Shown here: positions 9,202 to 17,507 of the stretch, one piece after another
Layout of the letters: each line of letters opens with the position of its first letter
Numbering within the stretch: the stretch's first letter is position 1
Made by a program: the position numbers and the translations under genes
Source of the DNA: Rhizobium sp. BK316
Lineage (GTDB): Bacteria; Pseudomonadota; Alphaproteobacteria; Rhizobiales; Rhizobiaceae
Assembly: GCF_014193695.1 (NCBI RefSeq)
Contig: NZ_JACHZR010000003.1
Location: 62,001-126,000 of the forward strand
DNA length: 64,000 nt
Direction of reading: 5' to 3'
Notes under the pieces: model-generated
Seen by the model: the letters and a program-made list of their open reading frames with translations, nothing else
The model's database searches: none
What the model was told of the DNA's origin: nothing

Positions 9202-10304
9202 GCTGCCCCCTTGAAGACGAGCGAGCGGCCTGCAACTGGCTGAAGCGAGGCAGCAGCACCGCGCGGCAAAGCATCATCGGCGCGGAAATAGAGTTCCGAT
9301 CCATCCTTCGAGCGGGCCATGCCGAAGAAGGCGCGGCCGCGATATTCGGTGCTGGCAACGGTGACGGGGATGCCCGTGCCGTCGGTGGTCGCGACGAGGT
9401 CTTCCGGACGTACGGAGAGAACGGCGGCATCGCCGACCTTGAGCGTATCGCGCATGGTGCCGGTCAGCCGCGCGCCGGCGGCTTCGATTTCTGCCTCATT
9501 GCCGGAGACGGAGACGACGCGGCCGGGGATGCGGGTGCGGAAGCCCATGAAATCGGCGACATTGATATTGACCGGGCGCTGGTAGAGATCCTGCGGCGTG
9601 CCGATCTGCTGGATATGGCCCTGGCTCATGACGACGATACGGTCGGCAAGCGACAGCGCCTCGTCCTGGTCGTGGGTGACATAGATGGTGGTCGAGCCGA
9701 TCTGGTCGTGGATGCCGCGGATTTCGGCGCGCATTTCCAGGCGCAGCTTGGCGTCGAGGTTAGAGAGTGGTTCGTCCATCAGCACGATCGGCGGGCGGAT
9801 GACGATAGCGCGGGCAATGGCGACGCGCTGCTGCTGGCCGCCGGAGAGCTGGCCGGGCAGCTTGTCCGCCTGGCTTTCGAGGCGCACGAGGGCGAGTGCA
9901 TCGATGACGCGCTTGTCGGCTTCCTCGCCACGAATGCCCTGCATCGCGAGGCCGAAGCCCACATTCTTGCGTACGCTCATATGCGGGAAGAGGGCGTAGC
10001 TCTGGAAGACCATGCCAAAGCCGCGCTTTTCCGGCTCCAGCTGGTCGATGCGATTGCCGCCGAGGCGGATTTCCCCGCCGGAAAGGCCAAGCAGGCCGGC
10101 AATGCAGTTCAGTGCCGTGGATTTGCCGCATCCAGAGGGGCCGAGAAGTGCGATGAATTCGCCGGGTTCAATCGTGAGATCGATGCCGTCGAGGGCGTTG
10201 TATGCGCCGAAGGATCGCTTGATGCCATCAAGCTCAAGGCGCGCATTCTTCCGCGATGACAGCGCTGCTGCGTTTTGAACCGGCAAAGTCAATGCAATCT
10301 CCAT
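9198..10304 (-). CDS. ABC transporter ATPase (PotA/UgpC-like)
   Basis: This 368-residue ATPase has Walker [10 protein letters not shown], signature LSGGQQQRV, Walker [12 protein letters not shown] and the switch His in [10 protein letters not shown]. The C-terminal ~120 residues form a TOBE-like regulatory domain. The long form is typical of polyamine, iron and sugar importers. A palindromic hairpin separates it from the binding-protein gene. Confidence 0.9.
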   Translation of the reverse strand: MEIALTLPVQNAAALSSRKNARLELDGIKRSFGAYNALDGIDLTIEPGEFIALLGPSGCGKSTALNCIAGLLGLSGGEIRLGGNRIDQLEPEKRGFGMVFQSYALFPHMSVRKNVGFGLAMQGIRGEEADKRVIDALALVRLESQADKLPGQLSGGQQQRVAIARAIVIRPPIVLMDEPLSNLDAKLRLEMRAEIRGIHDQIGSTTIYVTHDQDEALSLADRIVVMSQGHIQQIGTPQDLYQRPVNINVADFMGFRTRIPGRVVSVSGNEAEIEAAGARLTGTMRDTLKVGDAAVLSVRPEDLVATTDGTGIPVTVASTEYRGRAFFGMARSKDGSELYFRADDALPRGAAASLQPVAGRSLVFKGAA

Positions 10305-10330
10305 TTGTCGGCGGTCATGCCGCTAGAAAT

Positions 10331-10353
10331 CCGGCGCCGGAAACCGGCGCCGG
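10331..10353 (-). promoter_or_regulatory. Intercistronic hairpin, two CCGGCGCCGG copies
   Basis: CCGGCGCCGG occurs twice, separated by AAA. Each copy is itself a palindrome, so the pair forms a 10-bp stem with a three-base loop. It sits between the binding-protein stop and the ATPase start, with no T-run. Confidence 0.75.
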
Positions 10354-10372
10354 CTCATTCGATCATCAGCGA

Positions 10373-11548
10373 TCAGCCCTTCTTGGCGCCGATCTTTTCG
10401 TCCCAGATGCGGAAGGCCTGCACGAGCTGCTTGGGCTCAAGCGGCACTTCCAGTGGGCTGCCGGCGATCCAGTCGGCATATTCCGGCCGGCCGAATTCCT
10501 TGATGATTTCCTGGCTTTCTGCCGGGGCCATTTCGAGGGTGACGTCCTTGACCGCCGGGCCGGGATAGAAGTAGCCGGCGTCATAGGCGATCGCCTGCTG
10601 TTGAGGCTGGTAGATGTGGTTGAGGACGTCGAGCAGAACGCCGATCTTCTCGTCGGAAACGCCCTTCGGAATCGCCGCATAGTGGGCGTCGGTGACCCAG
10701 TGGAAACCTTCAAGCTTGCCGACCTTGGCTTCCTCGGGGACTATGCCGAGTGCGCGGGGGTTGATATCCCATCCGGTCGTCGTAGCGACGATGTCGCGCG
10801 TGCCTTCGCCGAGTTCCTTGAAGACGACTGCGGTGCCGGTCGGGTAGTATTCGATGTTCTCGCCGAGCGCAGCCAGATATTCCCAGGTCTTGGCCCAGCC
10901 ATTGACCGGGTCGCGCGGGTTGCTGTCGCCGAGCAGATAGGGCAGGCCCATCAGCAGTGTGCGGCCGGGGCCGGAATTTGCAGGGCGGGCATAGAGGAAC
11001 TTGTTCTTGTTCTGCTTCGTCCAGTCGAGCAGCTCCTGTGCCGTCTTCGGCGGGGTCGCCACCTTGTCAGGCATGTATTCGATCAACGGGCCGGACGGGT
11101 AATAGGTGATGACGACGCCCTGATCCTTGGCGAGCGCCTGCATCTTGAATGCCTGCGGCAGCAGGATGCTTTCAAGGTTGGGAAGTGCCGACTTGTGGCT
11201 GGACAGGTCGACCCAGAGGCCTTGGTCGACACCAGCCGAAAGCGCGTCTGTGCCGGTCAGTACGAGGTCGATATCGACCTTGCCGGCGGCCTGCTGGGCC
11301 TGGATCTTGGCCGGCAGCTCCGGGGCCGGGGCCTTGGTGAAGGAGAAGCTGGAGACGAATTCCGGCTTCGCTTTGGCGTAGTTTTCGAACATGCCCTGCG
11401 TCAGCGCCAGGTTGCCGGCGACATCGACGATGGTGATGGTCACCGGGCTTGCAGGCGCCTTCGCCTGAGCGAAAGCCCGAAACGGCAACATCCCGGCCGC
11501 GGCGACGCCGGCAGCTCCGCCGACGAATGTTCTGCGTGTGATCTTCAT
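10373..11548 (-). CDS. ABC transporter substrate-binding protein, family 1-like, Tat-exported
   Basis: This is a 391-residue periplasmic binding protein of the spermidine/iron/thiamine cluster. The N terminus carries the twin-arginine motif TRRTFVGG, then an Ala-rich core ending AFAQA, indicating Tat export. ATG at 11548 is chosen because GGAGG lies just upstream and the signal follows directly; the frame is open much further upstream but only over the divergent promoter region. It leads a binding protein-ATPase-permease-permease operon transcribed away from the GntR gene. Confidence 0.88.
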   Translation of the reverse strand: MKITRRTFVGGAAGVAAAGMLPFRAFAQAKAPASPVTITIVDVAGNLALTQGMFENYAKAKPEFVSSFSFTKAPAPELPAKIQAQQAAGKVDIDLVLTGTDALSAGVDQGLWVDLSSHKSALPNLESILLPQAFKMQALAKDQGVVITYYPSGPLIEYMPDKVATPPKTAQELLDWTKQNKNKFLYARPANSGPGRTLLMGLPYLLGDSNPRDPVNGWAKTWEYLAALGENIEYYPTGTAVVFKELGEGTRDIVATTTGWDINPRALGIVPEEAKVGKLEGFHWVTDAHYAAIPKGVSDEKIGVLLDVLNHIYQPQQQAIAYDAGYFYPGPAVKDVTLEMAPAESQEIIKEFGRPEYADWIAGSPLEVPLEPKQLVQAFRIWDEKIGAKKG

Positions 11549-11741
11549 TCTATCCTCCTCCTTTGCGGCGGTGCCGGCATTTGCCCCGAGCGCCGCCCGT
11601 TTGCATCGCAATGCACGTCCCATGCCTCGATGCGCCGGTTTTCCGGCGGCATCAAATGCTCGCAGCTCGAAGCTTTTCCTCCGGATGCAATGCCATGCCA
11701 GCGTTCTCCTCCGCGGCATGTCTTGGCAACAGAATTCAATT

Positions 11742-11769
11742 GATATACTAGTATGCACGAAAGTGTCAA
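11742..11769 (-). promoter_or_regulatory. Promoter of the minus-strand importer with overlapping palindromic operator
   Basis: On the minus strand TTGACA (plus 11764-11769) and TATATC (plus 11742-11747) are 16 bases apart, a good sigma-70 promoter for the binding-protein gene. The palindrome ATACTAGTAT (11745-11754) overlaps the -10. It resembles GntR-family sites, and the adjacent GntR/FCD gene starts inside this region, so it is the likely regulator. Confidence 0.6.
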
Positions 11770-12508
11770 CGTCCCGAGACCATGCATGCGGCAGGCTTCC
11801 GACCCTGAAATCCTCGCCTTCCCGGCACCGCGCGATGCCGGTGGAAAAATCCGGCGCGTGACGACGGCGGCGGCAATCCATGAGCGGCTGCATGCCGATA
11901 TCGTGTCGCTGAGGATTCCGCCTGGCACGGTGCTGCAGGAAAAGCGCATCGCCGAGGATTTTGGCGTCAGCCGTACGCCTGTGCGTGAAGCGCTGCTGAG
12001 GCTCTCCGAAGGCGGCCTCGTCGATATCTATCCGCAATCGGGCACGGTGGTTTCGCGGGTGCCGGTCTCTGCGATTCCGGAGGCCGTCGTCGTGCGCAAG
12101 GCGCTTGAGGGAACGACGGTCGAGATGGCGGCAAGCATTGCGACGGAGGCCGATATTGCGCGGCTGGATGCGATCATCGCCCGGCAGAAAACGCATGCCG
12201 CACTCGGCAATGCCTCAAGCTTTCATGAGGAGGACGAGGCATTCCACGAGGCGATCACACAGATTGCCGGCTATCCCGGCATCTGGATCATTCTGAAGAC
12301 GGTGAAGGTGCAGATCGACCGGGCGCGACGCCTGACGCTGCCGGTGCTCGGACGCATGGACAATGTCGTGCGCGAACACATAATGATCCGCGATGCCATC
12401 GCGGCGCATGATATCGCAGCGGCGCGCGAAGCCATGATTCATCACTTGAGCGCCGTTATACCCGACGTGGCGGAACTGCGATCGCAGTTCCCCGACTATT
12501 TCTGCTGA
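11753..12508 (+). CDS. GntR/FCD-family transcriptional regulator
   Basis: This is a 251-residue repressor-type regulator. The winged helix-turn-helix spans about residues 40-105 (IAEDFGVSRTPVREALLRL). The FCD ligand domain follows, with candidate metal ligands in FHEEDEAFHEAI and HHLSAV near the C terminus. It is 34 bases upstream of uxuA in the same direction and divergent from the importer, so it probably controls both in response to a sugar acid. ATG 11753 lies inside the palindrome and the divergent -35 falls within the first codons; in-frame ATG 11786 is a possible true start. Confidence 0.88.
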   Translation: MHESVNVPRPCMRQASDPEILAFPAPRDAGGKIRRVTTAAAIHERLHADIVSLRIPPGTVLQEKRIAEDFGVSRTPVREALLRLSEGGLVDIYPQSGTVVSRVPVSAIPEAVVVRKALEGTTVEMAASIATEADIARLDAIIARQKTHAALGNASSFHEEDEAFHEAITQIAGYPGIWIILKTVKVQIDRARRLTLPVLGRMDNVVREHIMIRDAIAAHDIAAAREAMIHHLSAVIPDVAELRSQFPDYFC

Positions 12509-12542
12509 GAAAACGAACGACAGACCAAGGGAGAGAGACGAA

Positions 12543-13730
12543 ATGCGGCAAGGTTGGAGATGGTTCGGGCCGGAGGCGCCGGTCACGCTGGACGAGGTGC
12601 GCCAGACCGGTGCGACAAATATCGTTTCGTCGTTGCATCAGGTGCCGATCGGCCGCGTATGGACCGAGGCGGAGGTGCGCGAGCGCCAGTCACTGATCGA
12701 AACGACACCTGCCGGCCGCTCGCAACTGACCTGGAGCGTCGTCGAAAGCATCCCGATCCCCGATGCCGTCAAGCGCAAGGGCGCGCAGGCCAAGGCTGAA
12801 ATCGAAGCCTGGATCGCCAGCCTCGAGGCCGTTGCTGCCTGCGGCATCCCGATCGTCTGCTACAACTTCATGCCCGTGGTCGACTGGACGCGCACCGACC
12901 TCGACTATGTCACGCCGACCGGCGCAACTGCCATGCGCTTCGACCATGAGCGCTTTGCCGCCTTCGAGCTGTTCGTTCTCCAGCGTCCGGGTGCAGCCGA
13001 GGAATATTCCGACGAAGACAAGGCGCGGGCCAAGATCGTCTATGAAAGCATGACCGAAGCGGAAATCGCCGAGATTACCCGCATCATCACCTCTGCTCTG
13101 CCCGGCTCGACGACCGAGCCGCTGACCATTCCTGCGTTCCGTGAGAAGCTCGTCGCCTACCAGGGCATCGATGCGAAGAAGCTTCGCCAGCATCTCATCG
13201 AGTTCCTGGAAGCTGTCGTGCCGGCTGCGGAAGCGCGCGGTGTAAAGCTGACGCTGCACCCTGACGATCCGCCACGCTCGCTGTTTGGCCTGCCGCGCAT
13301 CGCTTCGACGGCTGAGGATTATGCAGCGCTTTTCAATGCCGTGCCGGCTGCGGCCAACGGCATGTGCTACTGCACCGGCAGTCTCGGCGTGCGCGCCGAC
13401 AACGACCTGCCGGCGATTGCCCGTCGCTTTGCCTCGCGTATCTATTTCGCCCATCTGCGCGCCACGACCCGTGAGGGCGATGGCCGCACCTTCCATGAAA
13501 GCGCGCATCTCGAAGGCGATGTGGACATGGTTGCCGTGCTGAAGGAACTGGTTGCCGAGGATCGCCGCCGCAGCGCCGATCAGTCGATCGTATTCCGCTC
13601 GGATCATGGCCACCGCATGCTCGACGACCTGCAGAAGAATGTCACGCCCGGCTATCCGGCAATCGGCCGTCTTCGTGGCCTCGCCGAGCTGCGCGGCATT
13701 CTGCATGCGCTTGACGCGCCGCCGACCTGA
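12543..13730 (+). CDS. uxuA: Mannonate dehydratase
   Basis: UxuA dehydrates D-mannonate to 2-keto-3-deoxygluconate in the cytoplasmic hexuronate pathway. The N terminus MRQGWRWFGP and the segment TNIVSSLHQVP are characteristic. TLHPDDPP, FRSDHGHRM and the His-containing FAHLRATTREGDGRTFHES supply metal and active-site positions. The length of 395 is normal. GGGAGAGAG precedes the ATG. It follows the GntR gene and probably shares its transcript. No uxaC or uxuB is seen nearby. Confidence 0.94.
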   Translation: MRQGWRWFGPEAPVTLDEVRQTGATNIVSSLHQVPIGRVWTEAEVRERQSLIETTPAGRSQLTWSVVESIPIPDAVKRKGAQAKAEIEAWIASLEAVAACGIPIVCYNFMPVVDWTRTDLDYVTPTGATAMRFDHERFAAFELFVLQRPGAAEEYSDEDKARAKIVYESMTEAEIAEITRIITSALPGSTTEPLTIPAFREKLVAYQGIDAKKLRQHLIEFLEAVVPAAEARGVKLTLHPDDPPRSLFGLPRIASTAEDYAALFNAVPAAANGMCYCTGSLGVRADNDLPAIARRFASRIYFAHLRATTREGDGRTFHESAHLEGDVDMVAVLKELVAEDRRRSADQSIVFRSDHGHRMLDDLQKNVTPGYPAIGRLRGLAELRGILHALDAPPT

Positions 13731-13751
13731 TTTCTCTGCTTTTATGCAATG

Positions 13752-13780
13752 CCAGCAAAACGGCTGTACAGTTTTGCTGG
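13752..13780. promoter_or_regulatory. Inverted repeat between uxuA and the GFA-family gene
   Basis: Perfect 10-bp arms CCAGCAAAAC and GTTTTGCTGG are separated by nine bases. No T-run follows, so it could end the uxuA transcript weakly or act as an operator for the next gene, whose start is 30 bases downstream. Confidence 0.45.
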
Positions 13781-13809
13781 ACCTTGCGAAAAAGAGGAGA
13801 CCCCCTTCG

Positions 13810-14202
13810 ATGAAGAGAAAAGCCTCATGTTCATGCGGCGCCCTTGCACTTATAGCACATGGCCGTCCTCGAAAGGTATCGGTCTGTCATTGCAACGCAT
13901 GTCAGCGCCGGACCGGATCGAGCTTCGGAGTGGCGGTCTTTTTTGCAGCTGAGGCAACCGAAGAAACTGGCAAGGCCGCCGTCTATCGCCGGATCGGAGA
14001 CAGTGGCAGATCGCTGGAATTTTACTTTTGTCCAGCTTGCGGTACCACGGTTTTTTGGAAACCCGAATTCCGGCCTGGGCTCACAGCGGTCGCATTCGGT
14101 TGCTTCGACGACAAACAGGGATTGGAGCCGTCTCAGACGGTATACGACGAAAATCGTGACAAATGGGTCCTAATCGAGGTGACGCCTGTTTCACCCGCAT
14201 GA
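13810..14202 (+). CDS. GFA-family (glutathione-dependent formaldehyde-activating-like) zinc protein
   Basis: This 130-residue protein has paired cysteine motifs typical of the GFA/CENP-V family: CSCGAL near the N terminus, CHCNACQRRTGSSFG at about residues 27-41, and CPACGTTVFW after the middle. These bind zinc. Members range from formaldehyde-glutathione condensing enzymes to proteins of unknown role, so only the family is assigned. GAGGAG lies upstream of the ATG. The gene ends next to a broken LuxR-type remnant. Confidence 0.82.
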   Translation: MKRKASCSCGALALIAHGRPRKVSVCHCNACQRRTGSSFGVAVFFAAEATEETGKAAVYRRIGDSGRSLEFYFCPACGTTVFWKPEFRPGLTAVAFGCFDDKQGLEPSQTVYDENRDKWVLIEVTPVSPA

Positions 14203-14357
14203 CGTCTGCCGGCTTCGTCGGAAAAGATCGGATGCATCATAGCGGTCGATCAGTCCCTGCGGCCAGTTACCGGCGATGATGTTGGTGCGCAAGCCGAGCT
14301 TGTCGGCTTGCGGAAAGCCGTCAGCGCCAGAGGAGGGGAGGATCAGAAATGCGTCCG
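14191..14357 (-). pseudogene. Remnant resembling a LuxR-type autoinducer-binding domain
   Basis: Read on the minus strand from about 14357, one frame gives PDAFLILPSSGADG followed by KLGLRTNIIAGNWPQGLIDR and YDASDLFRRS, before hitting a stop inside the 3' end of the convergent GFA gene. The spacing of hydrophobic, NWP and YD residues resembles the N-terminal ligand domain of rhizobial LuxR-type regulators. There is no start codon and no helix-turn-helix domain. The family call rests on recall and is tentative. Confidence 0.4.
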
Positions 14358-14549
14358 GCTGATGTCTTCCGGGCGGCGATGCGCGGCAATGCGGACCGGC
14401 TGGTATTCATAGATCGCATTTTCCGGTTCCAGACGCAGAAGCGCACAATGGAACTTGTAATTCGCACCGGTCACGATGTTGGAGAAGATCACATCCATCA
14501 GGATGTTCTTCCCGACGCTGATAAATATCGGGCGCTTGAGCTTTATCAT
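14343..14549 (-). CDS. Small hypothetical protein
   Basis: This 68-residue frame starts at ATG 14549 with GAGG eight bases upstream; GTG at 14558 is an alternative. The product has an amphipathic N-terminal half (KRPIFISVGKNILMDVIFSN) and a basic C-terminal end. It has no signal peptide and I do not recognise a family. Its last few codons overlap, in another frame, the LuxR-like remnant. An AT-rich inverted repeat 75 bases upstream may be its control site. Confidence 0.45.
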   Translation of the reverse strand: MIKLKRPIFISVGKNILMDVIFSNIVTGANYKFHCALLRLEPENAIYEYQPVRIAAHRRPEDISRTHF

Positions 14550-14623
14550 GGCGTTCACCTCGTTTTTCTATCCAGTGAATTGGATTTAACAAGATGTATA
14601 TTACTATTTTGCACTTCCGTCTT

Positions 14624-14647
14624 GAATTATACATAGGTGTATAATTC
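14624..14647. promoter_or_regulatory. Perfect AT-rich inverted repeat (operator candidate)
   Basis: GAATTATACA and TGTATAATTC form perfect 10-bp arms around TAGG. The repeat lies in a notably AT-rich stretch (about 14570-14690) between the small hypothetical gene (minus, start 14549) and the 3' end of the receiver gene. It has the size and symmetry of a dimeric repressor site and includes TATAAT on the plus strand. Confidence 0.6.
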
Positions 14648-14698
14648 GAATTAATCTAGAGATGGAAATAATACTCCGGAATGGGACGCAGTGGAGCC

Positions 14699-15067
14699 TT
14701 ACGGCTTCAAAGCCATTTCCAGATAGTTGATGAGGGAATCGAACTCGACCGGCTTGCCCAGAAAGGCCAGCGCACCGCCTTCCATCGCGGCCGTGCGGGT
14801 TCGTTCGTCGCGATAGGATGTCATGAAGATCATCGGCGGCTTTTCAGGTTCGCCGTTGAGGATTTCCTGCAGTTCGATGCCGCTGAGGCCCGGCATCTTG
14901 ACATCGACCAGCATGCAATCGATTGCCGCCCTGTTGTCAAATGCTAGGAACTCTTCCGCGGAGGCGAAAAGCTTGCTCTGGTAGCCGCAGGAGTGGATCA
15001 GATCGTCGAGCGCCTCCCGAATGGCCTGGTCGTCGTCGACGACCGCGATTGTGGATGTATGTGACAC
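14699..15067 (-). CDS. Stand-alone response regulator receiver (CheY/FixJ-like)
   Basis: This 122-residue protein consists of one receiver domain only. The acidic pocket is DDD at residues 11-13, the phosphoacceptor is Asp55 in VDVKMPG, and FMTSY and FLGKPVE give the switch Thr/Ser and the conserved Lys. With no output domain it may act as a phosphate sink, an allosteric partner or a competitor for the kinase encoded upstream. It lies 92 bases after the FixJ-type gene on the same strand. Confidence 0.88.
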   Translation of the reverse strand: MSHTSTIAVVDDDQAIREALDDLIHSCGYQSKLFASAEEFLAFDNRAAIDCMLVDVKMPGLSGIELQEILNGEPEKPPMIFMTSYRDERTRTAAMEGGALAFLGKPVEFDSLINYLEMALKP

Positions 15068-15159
15068 GAGATTGGTAGCCTTGCTTATTCTTGTATTACC
15101 TGGGTTTCATTATGAGGCTCGGGATTGTCTCGCGGTACCATACAAGGGTCTAGGTTCCG

Positions 15160-15807
15160 CTATCTGCCTTCCAGCATCTCGGACTTGCGCACCAGATCGG
15201 CCACGGAGCGGACCTGCATCTTGCGCATCACATTGCCGCGATGCAGCTTTACGGTGATCTCGCTGATGCCGAGATCGTAAGCGATCTGCTTGTTCATCAA
15301 GCCCTTGACGACGGCAGCCATCACTTCCCGCTCGCGAGGGGTCAGCGTATCGACCAGCGAGGCAACGGCGTCGCTCGCGGCCATCTCTCGCCGGCGAGCC
15401 ATGTCCTTTTCGATCGCGACGCCAACGGCGTCGAGAATATCCTGATCGCGGAAGGGCTTGGTCAGGAAGTCGACGGCGCCGGCCTTCATGGCGCGCACAC
15501 TCATCGGAATATCGCCGAAGCCGGTCATGAAGACGATCGGCATCCTGCTGCCGATCCGTTCAAGATGAAGCTGGAAATCCAGGCCGCTGAGACCGGGCAG
15601 GCGCACATCGAGAAGGATACAACCGGGCCGGTGCAGATCGGCCTTGTCGAGAAAAGCGGTCGTCGTGGCGAAGGAGGCGGCTTCCATCTGGATCGACCGG
15701 AAGAGATCGACCAGCGACTCGCGGATAGATTCGTCATCATCGACGACATAGACGATCGGCAATGCGGACTGAGCGGCTGCCTTCGATGCGGCACTAGTGT
15801 CGGTCAT
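15160..15807 (-). CDS. FixJ/NarL-type response regulator
   Basis: This 215-residue DNA-binding response regulator has a receiver with acidic DDD at 23-25, Asp67 in LLDVRLPG and Lys in FLTKPF. A LuxR-type helix-turn-helix follows (LTPREREVMAAVVKG and DLGISEITVKLHRG). ATG 15807 is chosen because GAGGA lies six to seven bases upstream; it overlaps the end of the sensor kinase gene, so the pair is translationally coupled. The signal and targets are unknown. Confidence 0.92.
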   Translation of the reverse strand: MTDTSAASKAAAQSALPIVYVVDDDESIRESLVDLFRSIQMEAASFATTTAFLDKADLHRPGCILLDVRLPGLSGLDFQLHLERIGSRMPIVFMTGFGDIPMSVRAMKAGAVDFLTKPFRDQDILDAVGVAIEKDMARRREMAASDAVASLVDTLTPREREVMAAVVKGLMNKQIAYDLGISEITVKLHRGNVMRKMQVRSVADLVRKSEMLEGR

Positions 15808-17383
15808 GGTCGTCCTCAATCGGTATGATCATTTCGAAGATGGCGCCGCCCTCAGGGTGGTTGCTGGCGGTGAGCTGGCCGCCTCTGGCTTCCAGCGTGC
15901 TGCGGCAGATGGAGAGCCCCATGCCCATCCCGGCGGGCTTGGTCGTGAAGAAGGGGGTGAAGAGCTTCGCCATGGCCTCCTCGCTGATGCCGGGGCCGAA
16001 ATCCCTGACGGAGAGCGTCACGAATATATCATCCTTCCTGGCGAGCGAGATCAGAATCTTGCGCTGGTCGATTGCTGTTTCCTGCATGGCCTGTATGGCA
16101 TTGGTGACGAGATTGATAAGCACCTGCTGCAGCTCGATGCGGATCGCTTTCACCGCGGGCGGCTTTTCGGCCGGGTCGACCTCGAAGCTCACCATGTCTC
16201 GCTGGAAATCGTGCTCCATCAAGGCGCGTGTTTCCTCGATCAGCGTTTCGAGATCGACATATTCAGGCGTGCGGTCGGTATGGGACAGCATGGAGCGGGT
16301 GTTGTGGATGATCTCGCTTGCGCGCTGGCTGTCGCGGATAATGCGCTCGGCTGAGCGGCGTACGGCGGCAAGATCTGGCGGTTCGCGGTTCAACCAGCGA
16401 AGCAGCGTCTGTGCATTGACGACAATGGCGCCAAGCGGCTGGTTGAGTTCATGGGCGAGGGAGGCGGAAAGCGTGCCGACGGTTGCTGCGCGTGAAGCGC
16501 GGGTAAGCTCGTCCTGTGCTTCACGCAGGGCCTTCTGCATCATTTCCCGCTGAGTGATATCCACCATGCCGACTACCACGCGGTTGAAGGCGGCGGGATC
16601 CTCGGGAAAACTCATGCTCATGATGACGAGCCGGGTCTCGCCATTTTCAGCGACCAGATTGCCTTTGCCCTCGAAATGCCGCTCTCCGCGAAAGATGGCA
16701 TTCATCAGATCCAGAAAGGTATCGTCGTCAGGGGCGATGTAACGGCGCATCGTGCGCGATGGCAGGCCGCCGGCGACATGGCCGAGCAGCTCCAGTGCCG
16801 CGTCGTTGGAGGCGATGGTGCGGATGAGGCCCGTGCAGGTGGCGATGATGCCGGGATTCGTTCGATAGTAATCCTTGAGGTCGCTCACACCTTCCGCCTT
16901 CAAGGACATCAGGAAGGCTCGCACTGCGGAATAATCGCGCTCCCAGAGCGCGATGCGGCTGTGCTCGAAAATATAGCGGAAGCGGGTCTCGCTGTCGCGA
17001 AGATGCAGGTTGGCCTCGATAAGCCCGGCGCGCGCGGTTTCGTTTCGGAGAATGAGGGCACAGGTGATGGTGATCGCGGCTAGAGAAACCGCAAAGCGCA
17101 ACTGCGCCGGAACATCTTCCACCAGGCCGTGCGAATAGAGATAGGCAAAAAGTGTTAGAGCGGCGCAGATGACCGCAAGCAGCGTTGTTCCGATCCTCGT
17201 CAGCATTTCGGCGGCCAGCAGCAGCACGATCACATAGAGGACCGCGATGGCGCTTTGGATCTCGGTGAAGGTATCGACGTAGAATACGGCGGCGCCAAGA
17301 ACCAGTGCGATCAGCCCGAGCGTGATTTCATGCGACGGTGTTCCTCGCCGGTTGATCAGCTTCGACAATACAGATGATCCCAT
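15794..17383 (-). CDS. Membrane PAS sensor histidine kinase (FixL/DctB-like transmitter)
   Basis: This is a 529-residue inner-membrane kinase. Four or so hydrophobic segments at about residues 20-115 are followed by a PAS-like region (about 130-280), a HisKA domain with phosphoacceptor His311 in LAHELNQPLGA, and a HATPase domain with N box LVTNAIQAM, G1 VRDFGPGIS and GMGMGLSICRS. The integral-membrane N terminus suggests a membrane or ligand signal. There is no obvious haem-binding His motif as in FixL. It is the first gene of the kinase-regulator-receiver unit. Confidence 0.9.
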   Translation of the reverse strand: MGSSVLSKLINRRGTPSHEITLGLIALVLGAAVFYVDTFTEIQSAIAVLYVIVLLLAAEMLTRIGTTLLAVICAALTLFAYLYSHGLVEDVPAQLRFAVSLAAITITCALILRNETARAGLIEANLHLRDSETRFRYIFEHSRIALWERDYSAVRAFLMSLKAEGVSDLKDYYRTNPGIIATCTGLIRTIASNDAALELLGHVAGGLPSRTMRRYIAPDDDTFLDLMNAIFRGERHFEGKGNLVAENGETRLVIMSMSFPEDPAAFNRVVVGMVDITQREMMQKALREAQDELTRASRAATVGTLSASLAHELNQPLGAIVVNAQTLLRWLNREPPDLAAVRRSAERIIRDSQRASEIIHNTRSMLSHTDRTPEYVDLETLIEETRALMEHDFQRDMVSFEVDPAEKPPAVKAIRIELQQVLINLVTNAIQAMQETAIDQRKILISLARKDDIFVTLSVRDFGPGISEEAMAKLFTPFFTTKPAGMGMGLSICRSTLEARGGQLTASNHPEGGAIFEMIIPIEDDHDRH

Positions 17384-17507
17384 GTCCCCTCGCTGTGGCT
17401 CCGGTCTTTATTCACACCGGTTAATTCTAGTGTAGCTTAATGCGGTGTTTGGCCGCGCAAAGCTATACAAAAGTGTTGGAAGTAACGGGTGAGAAGTGCC
17501 GGTAAAC

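Noticed and set aside
11549..12196. Extension of the binding-protein frame through the divergent promoter and GntR gene
   Set aside because: It would place about 215 residues before a clear Tat signal peptide and overlap the GntR HTH on the other strand.
15090..15146. CTTGTAT and ATACAAG pair between the FixJ-type and receiver genes
   Set aside because: The arms are seven bases and 43 bases apart with mismatching flanks; this is within chance for a region of this size.
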